A stretch of 49,352 nucleotides of DNA from Bacillota bacterium (GTDB lineage: Bacteria > Bacillota > Clostridia > Peptostreptococcales > Anaerovoracaceae). Positions 27,418-33,710 of this stretch are shown here, piece after piece. The translations under genes were made by a program, and so were the position numbers. Below the pieces are notes generated by a model, which saw only the letters and a list, made by a program, of their open reading frames with translations, was not told the origin of the DNA and did no database searches. Within the stretch, counting starts at the first letter, position 1. Each line of letters starts with the position of its first letter. Location: assembly GCA_017394515.1 (NCBI GenBank), contig JAFPXY010000064.1, forward strand, positions 1 to 49,352, given 5' to 3'.

Positions 27418-27571
27418 GGTAATTTCACCTCCTGAGTGTCTTCCGACAAAATAAAAGCGGATGTAAAGAAACATCCGCAAAAACACGCTAAAATCCCGTG
27501 TTGTGATCTCTATCAACCTGATCGGGTGACTGGACTCGTCAGGTGAGAAGCGGATACTTCTTCTTCGTTAC
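27418..27571 (-). ncRNA. L20-type ribosomal protein leader with attenuator
   Basis: About 150 untranslated bases between the promoter and infC. The proximal part can pair CACCTGA with TCAGGTTG. The distal part holds a terminator: GCGGATGT/ACATCCGC (27457-27464, 27471-27478) with a 6-base loop, followed on the minus strand by TTTTATTTTGT. This is the expected layout of the Firmicute L20 leader, where excess L20 favours termination before infC. Assigned from position and structure, not a covariance search. Confidence 0.7.
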
Positions 27572-27577
27572 TGAAAT

Positions 27578-27606
27578 AATATATCATCTGAAGCCAGGCG
27601 TGTCAA
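27578..27606 (-). promoter_or_regulatory. Promoter of infC-rpmI-rplT
   Basis: Minus strand TTGACA (27606-27601), 17-bp spacer, TATATT (27583-27578). It places the transcription start near 27571, ahead of the leader. Confidence 0.75.
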
Positions 27607-27659
27607 GGTTTTTTTGCACTTCTGACGATATTTTTTTAAATAAAAATTGTGAACGCCTG

Positions 27660-27707
27660 TTTACTTTTTGTTCGACATATGGTAGAATAAAAACGAACAA
27701 ATGTACA
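27660..27707 (+). promoter_or_regulatory. lexA promoter with overlapping SOS box
   Basis: TTTACT (27660-27665), 17 bp, TAGAAT (27683-27688). CGAACAAATGTACA (27694-27707) resembles the Gram-positive LexA site CGAACnnnnGTTCG, with a good left half and a weaker right half. It covers the expected transcription start, as in an autorepressed lexA. Confidence 0.55.
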
Positions 27708-27751
27708 CACATGCTATTAATAGATATTGACACATAGATGAGGTAATTGAC

Positions 27752-28414
27752 ATGTTGAAACCCAGACAGCAGAAGATTTTGGATTTTATGAAGGAAGAGA
27801 TCACCACCAAGGGCTACCCTCCCACAGTCAGGGAGATCTGCGCAGCCATCGGTATCAAATCTACTTCTACCGTACATAAGGACATAGAGACCCTGGTGAG
27901 CGAAGGCTATCTTAAGAAGGACCCTTCCAAGCCCAGAGCTCTCATGGTAGTGGATCCGGGCACCAGATCCGGCCACGTTGACGCTGCAGGCGCAGCTCTC
28001 AAGGTCGCCCCCGACACGCTTCCCGCTAACATCGTCGAAGTTCCGGTGGTTGGCAGAGTTGCCGCCGGCGAGCCCATCTTCGCAGAGCAGAACATCGAGG
28101 ACACCTTCCCTCTGCCCGACCGTTTCGTAAACGGAGGCAACAACTTCATGCTTCGAGTAAGAGGCGAATCCATGATCGAAGCCGGCATCATGGACGGCGA
28201 CCTGATCCTTGTTCAGGAGACATCCGAAGCCAAAAACGGCGAGATCGTAGTTGCTCTGATCGATGGAATCGAAACCGGCGCCACAGTCAAGACCTTCTAC
28301 AGGAAGAACGGTAAGATCTACCTTACTCCTGAGAATAAGACCATGGGTCCCATCATCGTGGACGACGCCACCATCGTAGGCAAGGTTAAAGGAGTCTTCA
28401 GATACTTCAACTAA
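27752..28414 (+). CDS. lexA: LexA repressor
   Basis: 220 residues. Winged-helix domain (1-65, with PPTVREICAAIGIKSTSTVHKD), linker, and S24 protease domain. Self-cleavage site A105-G106 in RVAAGEP; catalytic S140 in RGESMIEAGI and K180 in ATVK. Represses the SOS genes and is cleaved when RecA binds single-stranded DNA. A probable LexA box overlaps its start of transcription. AGGT lies before the ATG and a terminator follows directly. Confidence 0.97.
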   Translation: MLKPRQQKILDFMKEEITTKGYPPTVREICAAIGIKSTSTVHKDIETLVSEGYLKKDPSKPRALMVVDPGTRSGHVDAAGAALKVAPDTLPANIVEVPVVGRVAAGEPIFAEQNIEDTFPLPDRFVNGGNNFMLRVRGESMIEAGIMDGDLILVQETSEAKNGEIVVALIDGIETGATVKTFYRKNGKIYLTPENKTMGPIIVDDATIVGKVKGVFRYFN

Positions 28415-28426
28415 ATATAACAAATG

Positions 28427-28455
28427 AATCCCGCGTTACGACGCGGGATTTTTTT
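28427..28455 (+). terminator. lexA terminator
   Basis: AATCCCGCG/CGCGGGATT stem (9 bp), 6-base loop, then a T-tract on the plus strand. It lies against the stop of the convergent lysO-like gene; the minus strand lacks a T-tract here. Confidence 0.88.
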
Positions 28456-28457
28456 AT

Positions 28458-29432
28458 TCAAGCTCCGATTACTAATGGCACTATGATCGGTACGCTCAGG
28501 CACATGAGAAGTCCGATACCGAAGCTGTAGACCACCGTGTCCTCCCTGGCCGATCTCTCAACGATGGGCATGCAGACGTCCATGGCCGCAACTCCCGGCA
28601 CGGCGCAAGCCTCTATGTAGCCGATTTTTTGGGTAAGGAAGGGTATGCCAATGATGCCCACCACTTCCCTGATAACGTTGTGCAAAAAACTCACCGCCGA
28701 CGCTACCGGATATCCCGCCTGTAAAATGACGTTAGGCGCGTAGGTGTACCAGCCGAAGCCGCAGGCGATGGCCACGCCTTCCCTTAGGCTGAAGTGCGTT
28801 ATGATGCCGTAGATCACGCCGCCGATGGCGCTTCCTAAGACCGCCATGATCGGAAAGAGCACTATGCCGATGCCGGCCTTTCTAATATTTCTGAAGACCG
28901 AGCCATCCAGTCCCAGGTTAAGTCCCACGGTTCCGATGAGCATTATCAAGCAGGCTGTGAGGTATGGATCGGATACTACCATGAATTCGTCCTGGACAGC
29001 CCACTTCTTATAGATCAGGAAATACCCGATGGACATGCCCACCACCACCAAAAGTCCGATGATTATGGTGGATTTGATGCCGTTAACGTTGGCCTTGGCT
29101 TCCTTTTGGAGCTTCTGTCCCTTCGGTACCCTATCCTCTCCTACGTTTCCGTAGCGATCCATCCTGAGGATCATCCTGGAGACCGTGATCCCCAGCATAC
29201 TGAGCACGATGGTGATCAAGGACACCAGCACTGACTGCACTCCAATGGTCCCCAGAGAATCCACGATCTCCTTGTTGGCGCCCATCCTGAGCCCCATAAA
29301 GAAGACCAGCAGATATACCAGAACGTTCATGGCGCTTTCTACCCATGTTAATTTTTCTTTTTTGCTCCGGAGCTTCATGCCGACGATATACATGATTATC
29401 AGCGCGCTCCAGCACATGGCCAGCAGTTTCAT
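28458..29432 (-). CDS. LysO-family (YbjE/DUF340) probable L-lysine exporter
   Basis: 324 residues with about 8-9 hydrophobic segments. The family pattern is clear against E. coli LysO: FFMGLRMG near residue 40, ACGFGWYTYAPNVI, SFLHNVIREVVGIIGIPFL, and a C-terminal PGVAAMDVCMPIVERSAREDTVVYSFG region. LysO exports lysine and lysine antimetabolites. It starts 10 bases after pylB, as the last gene of the Pyl operon. Since pyrrolysine is built from two lysines, a role in lysine balance or in handling a pathway intermediate is possible; this is inference from position only. One GCAAAAAACTC motif lies inside the gene (28682-28692). Confidence 0.88.
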   Translation of the reverse strand: MKLLAMCWSALIIMYIVGMKLRSKKEKLTWVESAMNVLVYLLVFFMGLRMGANKEIVDSLGTIGVQSVLVSLITIVLSMLGITVSRMILRMDRYGNVGEDRVPKGQKLQKEAKANVNGIKSTIIIGLLVVVGMSIGYFLIYKKWAVQDEFMVVSDPYLTACLIMLIGTVGLNLGLDGSVFRNIRKAGIGIVLFPIMAVLGSAIGGVIYGIITHFSLREGVAIACGFGWYTYAPNVILQAGYPVASAVSFLHNVIREVVGIIGIPFLTQKIGYIEACAVPGVAAMDVCMPIVERSAREDTVVYSFGIGLLMCLSVPIIVPLVIGA

Positions 29433-29442
29433 AATATGCCCG

Positions 29443-30432
29443 TTATTTAAGGTTCAAAAAATCTACGAATTCCTTGTGATCTGCTATCCTGAGTCCCATG
29501 GATCTCAGGATCTCTGAAGCCTCCTCAACGGTCCTTCCGCCTTCATCCACGTCCATGACCGAATGAGCCACACCCATGAGGCCGGATCTGGGAGGAATGA
29601 TGGAAGTTATGAGATTAGCTCCTGCGTTTATTCTGTCTCTAAGCCCCGCGATGCCGTCCACATCCAGAGATGCCGGTATCAGAGCTTCAGGGTACATTAT
29701 CCTCATGAGGGCGATGATCTTAAGTTCCCTCATGCGGTCCGGGGTCTTGAAGTTCTCCATGGGGCTTCCCTCCTGGGGAACGAAGCTCATGACTCTAACC
29801 TGGCGAGCGCCCATTTCGCCCATGGCAAGAAGCGAATCTGCCACGTCGCTATCGGTCTCGCCTACGCCTGAGAGTATGCCCTCTTCAATGTACATGCCAC
29901 GGTCTCTGGCATAGAGTTTGGCATGCATCCTTTCATCGTAGCTCTGATCTTTGCGGAGCCTTTTGAAGAGTTCTCTGTTGTGTGTCTCCTGATAGAGGGC
30001 GAAGATGTCTGCCCCTGCCTCACAGAAGCCATCGATGACCTCATCCGGAACAACTCCCGGTGATATCATGACAGAGGTGCCCATAGATTTCAGCTCTCTG
30101 ATGATCCTGATGACCGTCTCGAAGTTCTCCTTGTGATACAAAGGATCCTCCCCCATGGTCAGATCTATGAGGTCCACTCCGGAGTCCATCAGGGCCTTGG
30201 ACAGAGCCAAGATCTCCTCTTCACTCTTTCTGTAGCGTTCGATCCCGTTGGATCTTCTGAAGTAGCAGAAGTTGCAGTTGTTCCTGCAGTAGGTGGTGAA
30301 GTACACGAAGCCATAAGCGAAGATCTTATCACCCTGTACCCTGCGCCTTACCGCTGCCGCTCTCTCGAAAAGCCCCCTTATTTCATTTTCATCTTCAGTT
30401 TCAAGAATGTGAATTATTTCTTCTTTGTTCAT
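29443..30432 (-). CDS. pylB: 3-methylornithine synthase PylB (radical SAM)
   Basis: 329 residues from the ATG at 30430-30432; longer frames would begin at a TTG inside pylSn. PylB rearranges L-lysine to (3R)-3-methyl-D-ornithine, the first pyrrolysine step. Radical SAM cysteines C49, C53 and C56 occur in CRNNCNFC, matching CKNQCSFC of the archaeal enzyme. Further conserved blocks: DLIDLTMGEDPLY, MISPGVVPDEV, ALYQETHNRELFKRLR, SFVPQEGSPMENF and the C-terminal IPASLDVDGIAGL, NAGANLITSIIPP. The start follows the pylSn stop by 7 bases without a strong Shine-Dalgarno, suggesting translational coupling. Confidence 0.96.
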   Translation of the reverse strand: MNKEEIIHILETEDENEIRGLFERAAAVRRRVQGDKIFAYGFVYFTTYCRNNCNFCYFRRSNGIERYRKSEEEILALSKALMDSGVDLIDLTMGEDPLYHKENFETVIRIIRELKSMGTSVMISPGVVPDEVIDGFCEAGADIFALYQETHNRELFKRLRKDQSYDERMHAKLYARDRGMYIEEGILSGVGETDSDVADSLLAMGEMGARQVRVMSFVPQEGSPMENFKTPDRMRELKIIALMRIMYPEALIPASLDVDGIAGLRDRINAGANLITSIIPPRSGLMGVAHSVMDVDEGGRTVEEASEILRSMGLRIADHKEFVDFLNLK

Positions 30433-30439
30433 ATATCGA

Positions 30440-30763
30440 TTATTTTTTGTGAATAAGATCTGATCCATAGGTATCAAAAAACGTCTTGGAATACTTGAGT
30501 AGTTTCCACTCGGGCACCTTGCATTTCGGGCAGGGTTTAACGGCCCACTTGTTCCTCAGCCAGCGGGCTGCTCTGGAATTTCTGGAATTATACACTCTCA
30601 TGACCTGGCCGCAGTGGGTCGTGATCACGGCGTATCTGCCGTAGTTCTCTATGGATTTGATTCCGTGGAGTATCCCGCTCCTTGCGGGCCATAGCTTCAT
30701 CTTTTCCAAAAGTATCAGAAGCTCCACGTTCTTTCTGTAATATCTTTTAGTATCGTCTGCCAT
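30440..30763 (-). CDS. pylSn: PylSn, separate N-terminal tRNA-binding domain of pyrrolysyl-tRNA synthetase
   Basis: 107 residues, basic. Corresponds to the N-terminal domain of archaeal PylS: LWPARSGILHGIKSIE parallels LWMSRTGTLHKIKHYE, and RVYNSRNSRAARWLRNKW parallels VVNNSRSCRTARAFRHHK. H33, C51, C78 and C81 (CPKC) fit the zinc site that grips the T-arm and variable loop of tRNA-Pyl. In bacteria it is a free protein helping PylSc. Here it follows pylT directly, with AAGGAGAG before its ATG, and is followed by pylB. Confidence 0.95.
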   Translation of the reverse strand: MADDTKRYYRKNVELLILLEKMKLWPARSGILHGIKSIENYGRYAVITTHCGQVMRVYNSRNSRAARWLRNKWAVKPCPKCKVPEWKLLKYSKTFFDTYGSDLIHKK

Positions 30764-30782
30764 AAGTCTCTCCTTATGATGA

Positions 30783-30816
30783 AGAGCCCCGCAAGCCTTG
30801 CGGCTCAGGGGCTTCT
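30783..30816 (-). other. Hairpin between pylT and pylSn
   Basis: On the minus strand, just after the tRNA CCA end, GAAGCCCC pairs imperfectly with GGGGCTCTTC around an inner CCGCAAG/CTTGCGG stem. No T-tract follows. It could guide 3' processing of tRNA-Pyl out of the mRNA or protect the downstream pylSn message. Confidence 0.6.
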
Positions 30817-30821
30817 CTAAG

Positions 30822-30893
30822 TGGCGAGGTGACCGGGAGTCTCACCCGGCTATCCGGATTTAGAGTCCGGGCGATCAATACGATCCTCACCCC
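30822..30893 (-). tRNA. pylT: tRNA-Pyl (anticodon CUA)
   Basis: 72 bases with encoded CCA, read on the minus strand. Acceptor stem GGGGTGA/TCACCTC (7 bp, one G-U), then a single base before the D-arm. D-stem GATC/GATC has only a 5-base loop (GTATT) and no GG. The anticodon loop CTCTAAA contains CTA. T-stem CCGGG/CCCGG has a TGAGACT loop, not TTC. The discriminator is G73. The tiny D-loop, one-base connector, short variable region and missing TTC are hallmarks of tRNA-Pyl and absent from ordinary tRNAs. It lies 8 bases after pylD inside the operon, so it must be cut from a long transcript. Confidence 0.96.
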
Positions 30894-30901
30894 ATATATC
30901 G

Positions 30902-31735
30902 TCACGGCATGGTCTTCAGTATCTCTCCGAGCATCATCGCCGTTCCAATCTCAAGATTATCATAAACTGCGGTATTTTGCAACCTCTCTAGTGCCTTTTC
31001 AGTAAGAGAAAGAGGCACGCCGGGGCTGGCATAGATCACGCCATCAGAAAGCATCTCGCCCTTAAGCCAGTCGCCCTCGTTGGTGAAGTCCAGAATATAT
31101 TTATAGTTCTTTATCTCATCTGCCGAATTCAGCACGTACTTACCGGTCTCAAGCCCTATGAAGGCTTCCAGCGCCTTGGGATCTTTGTCGTACATATCAA
31201 AGTCCACATTGTGGTTCAAAAGTATCTGCACCGCTTCTTCTCCTACCAAGCCGTTTCCTATAACCAGAATCTTTTCCTTGGAAATATCCAGGCCGGCCTT
31301 CCTCATCATGGCTCTCATGACCATGATGAATCCCAGAGCAGTAGCGTAATTGTTCTCTCCAAAGCTTCCGTTGTCCCTTGAAAAGGCCAGATATCTGGTA
31401 TCATCAGCCATGAAGATCACGTCTGCATCCGTTAAGATGGCGCTGTAAAGGCCATCCACATCCGTCTCTTCGGACACATAAGTCATGAAGCCCATGGACT
31501 TTACGATGGCGCACACAGACTCCGAAAAGGATCCTATGATCCCCTCACCCTGTGTCACCGGAACCGATGCCACCAGAAGCTTAGATGCTAATCTTTCATA
31601 TCTCTCCTGGGATATTCCAAAGGTATCCATGACAAGGCCCTTAAGGTCGAAGCCCGTCTTAGTCCTTAAACTTTCGTTATATGAGTTCATGCCCTCCAGC
31701 ATGTAATCTATCCATTCAGTCTTGAGTCTAGTCAT
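30902..31735 (-). CDS. pylD: Pyrrolysine synthase PylD
   Basis: 277 residues from the ATG at 31733-31735, which has GGGAGGG 7 bases upstream; a TTG two codons earlier is unlikely. PylD is an NAD-dependent amino-acid dehydrogenase-like enzyme that oxidises L-lysine-N6-(3-methylornithine) and closes the pyrroline ring, the last biosynthetic step. The Rossmann nucleotide site ILVIGNGLVGEEAVQIL lies at about 163-179; other family segments are FMTYVSEETDVDGLYSAI and ASPGVPLSLTEKA. Length fits bacterial PylD. It is followed after 8 bases by the tRNA gene. Confidence 0.93.
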   Translation of the reverse strand: MTRLKTEWIDYMLEGMNSYNESLRTKTGFDLKGLVMDTFGISQERYERLASKLLVASVPVTQGEGIIGSFSESVCAIVKSMGFMTYVSEETDVDGLYSAILTDADVIFMADDTRYLAFSRDNGSFGENNYATALGFIMVMRAMMRKAGLDISKEKILVIGNGLVGEEAVQILLNHNVDFDMYDKDPKALEAFIGLETGKYVLNSADEIKNYKYILDFTNEGDWLKGEMLSDGVIYASPGVPLSLTEKALERLQNTAVYDNLEIGTAMMLGEILKTMP

Positions 31736-31772
31736 AACCAAACCCTCCCTTCTATGATCTATAATATACTCT

Positions 31773-32618
31773 CTAAATATTGAGTGGCTCTCCGTCTATG
31801 AAGCTGAGAGTCCTGCCGTATCTCTTGATGGTACGGCCCTTGTCCAAAGCCATGGTCAGGCGCTCGATGCCGAATCCAATGCCAACCCAGGTGTCGAAAA
31901 CGCCCCAGGCCGGATCCAGGAAGTGCGGTCCGTAGGAGCCCGAAGCCACCTCCATGCCGTTTATCATTATATCAAATGAAACCTTACCGTAGACCTCGGA
32001 ATCCTCCTGTGTGAATTCATACTCGCCCTCTTCAAGCCCCAGAGCCTCCATGGCACCTCTGGCCAATCTCTCCAGTTCCTGAAGCTGCTCGCCGTCCTTG
32101 ACGGAGGCCAGCTCCACCAGGTTCAGCATGGTGAATTCGTTTAAATGCTGGGATCCCTGGGATTCTTTTCTAAAGCAGGAGCCCATCTCATAGATCTTCA
32201 CAGGCTTTCTGGTGATCCTTAAGAGCTCCCTCATCTCCACGTAGAGGTTCGGTGCCAGCATGGGCCTTAGGCAATGCTTGCCGTCCACCCAGAACACCTG
32301 CTCCATGAACTGGCTTCCGGAATCTATACCCATCTTCTTAAGAGCCTCTTTGGAGACGATGGTGGGCGTGATTACCTCCGTGAAACCTTCGGATTTGAGC
32401 CAGTCCGCCATCTTGTTGGAAGTCACGCGGTATTTGGTGATCAGCCTGGACTCCAAAAGATCAAAGATGTCGTTTCTGGCATATCTGGTGAGCTGCTTTT
32501 CGAGTTTTTTGAAGTGCTCATTTCGCTCTTCCTTGGTCTCGAACTCCTGATCCAGTTCCTCCTTAGGGCAGTTCAGCTCGTTAAGTCTCTCTAACTGTGT
32601 AACAGTGTATCTCTCCAT
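31773..32618 (-). CDS. pylSc: PylSc, catalytic domain of pyrrolysyl-tRNA synthetase
   Basis: 281 residues. Class II synthetase core that charges tRNA-Pyl with pyrrolysine. Motif 2 lies at about 148-168 (FRKESQGSQHLNEFTML, nearly identical to the Desulfitobacterium enzyme), with LRPMLAPNLY at 117-126, ASGSYGPHFLDPAW, and motif 3 GIGFGIERLTM at 246-256. Archaeal PylS carries the tRNA-binding domain on the same chain; here it is the separate gene pylSn. The start overlaps pylC by 28 bases. The stop is TAG, followed in frame after six codons by TAG and after eight more by a third TAG. Confidence 0.97.
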   Translation of the reverse strand: MERYTVTQLERLNELNCPKEELDQEFETKEERNEHFKKLEKQLTRYARNDIFDLLESRLITKYRVTSNKMADWLKSEGFTEVITPTIVSKEALKKMGIDSGSQFMEQVFWVDGKHCLRPMLAPNLYVEMRELLRITRKPVKIYEMGSCFRKESQGSQHLNEFTMLNLVELASVKDGEQLQELERLARGAMEALGLEEGEYEFTQEDSEVYGKVSFDIMINGMEVASGSYGPHFLDPAWGVFDTWVGIGFGIERLTMALDKGRTIKRYGRTLSFIDGEPLNI

Positions 32619-33703
32619 TTCATTACCTCGTCCTTATCTTCACCCCAGTTGATGAATATCCCCCTGAAATCCCGGTCCTCCCCGGCATAATCCGTCATGG
32701 TCTCCATGGATCCAAGGAAGTTCTCTCTGTATTTGAGAGGTCCGGCGTTTCGCATGATGTGCTCACCCTCTGATGTTATGACGCCGCCTTCCTTCTTGTA
32801 ATTTTCATAGGCGCAAAAAACTCTCTCCTCACCTTTAGCCGCGGTATTAGGCTCTCTGAATTCCCCGCAGAGCGTTATATCCGACAGCTCCTTCAGAAGG
32901 TTCATGCCGGATGACTTAAGTACGGCTATGGGCGTCTGGCTGGGTATCCTGGCGTCGATCTCAAGGACCTTCAGGTCCTCTCCGTCATCGATGACTTCCA
33001 CGTCCATGATGCCCTTTAACTGAACCAGTTCCGCAAGCCTTACGGCTATCTCCTGGAATCTTTTGAGCTTAGCTTCGGGAAGTTTAACGGGAGATGTGAT
33101 CATATGGCAGTCATAGCCCTTGTCCACGTGGACTTCGGTCACGGTATATGTCCTGTAGTTTCCCGGCTTTCCTATGACCTCTATGGAATAGGACGGGCCT
33201 TCCAGATACTCCTGGATGATATCCCCCGGCTGAGAATGTTTAAAATATTCTGCTGACTCTTCTGCAGTCTCAAGCTTTCTGACGCCGGTGGAACCGGAGC
33301 CGTCAGAAGGTTTCACCACATAGGGAGCCTTCCCTTCCGGATAATACTTGGGGCAAGGAATGTCATGATCCTTAAAAAGCTTATCCGACTTGATCTTCGA
33401 CTTGGTTATCTCGTAAGCCTCGGGATCGAAGGCCAGGGGCTTGCCAAATCTCTCGGAAAGCTCCACGATTTTAGCCAAAAGCTCATCGTTCTCGTTGGCG
33501 GGAAGGATGATATCAGCCTCTTTGAAGGCTCTGATGACCTCAGGCTCCTCCTTTACCAAGTCTCCTGAGACAAAGTCGTCAGCCAGGCCGCCTGCGGGAA
33601 CCGAGGAGTCTATGTCTATTAAAATGCTTTTCATGCCGCAGGCTCTGGCCAGATAGCATGCTTCTGTGCCCTGGAGTCTGCCGCCTATGATACATATCTT
33701 CAT
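32591..33703 (-). CDS. pylC: 3-methylornithine-L-lysine ligase PylC
   Basis: 370 residues. ATP-grasp enzyme joining 3-methyl-D-ornithine to the epsilon-amine of lysine. Rossmann-like N-terminus (ICIIGGRLQGTEACYLA), ATP-grasp elements APYVVKPSDGSGSTGVRKL (about 129-147) and later MDVEVIDDGEDLKVLEIDARIPSQTP (metal ligands). Length fits PylC (about 360-370). It starts 8 bases after the activase stop, overlaps pylSc by 28 bases, and stops with TAG; read-through would add only five residues before TGA. One GCAAAAAACTC motif is at 32813-32823. Confidence 0.95.
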   Translation of the reverse strand: MKICIIGGRLQGTEACYLARACGMKSILIDIDSSVPAGGLADDFVSGDLVKEEPEVIRAFKEADIILPANENDELLAKIVELSERFGKPLAFDPEAYEITKSKIKSDKLFKDHDIPCPKYYPEGKAPYVVKPSDGSGSTGVRKLETAEESAEYFKHSQPGDIIQEYLEGPSYSIEVIGKPGNYRTYTVTEVHVDKGYDCHMITSPVKLPEAKLKRFQEIAVRLAELVQLKGIMDVEVIDDGEDLKVLEIDARIPSQTPIAVLKSSGMNLLKELSDITLCGEFREPNTAAKGEERVFCAYENYKKEGGVITSEGEHIMRNAGPLKYRENFLGSMETMTDYAGEDRDFRGIFINWGEDKDEVMKWRDTLLHS

Positions 33704-33710
33704 TTAAAAT

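Noticed and set aside
27584-28423. 279-residue minus-strand open frame opposite lexA
   Set aside because: Antisense shadow of a complete lexA, and it would run through the lexA promoter and SOS box.
30783-30816. Factor-independent terminator after pylT
   Set aside because: The hairpin is strong but no T-tract follows, and pylSn and pylB would lose their only apparent promoter.
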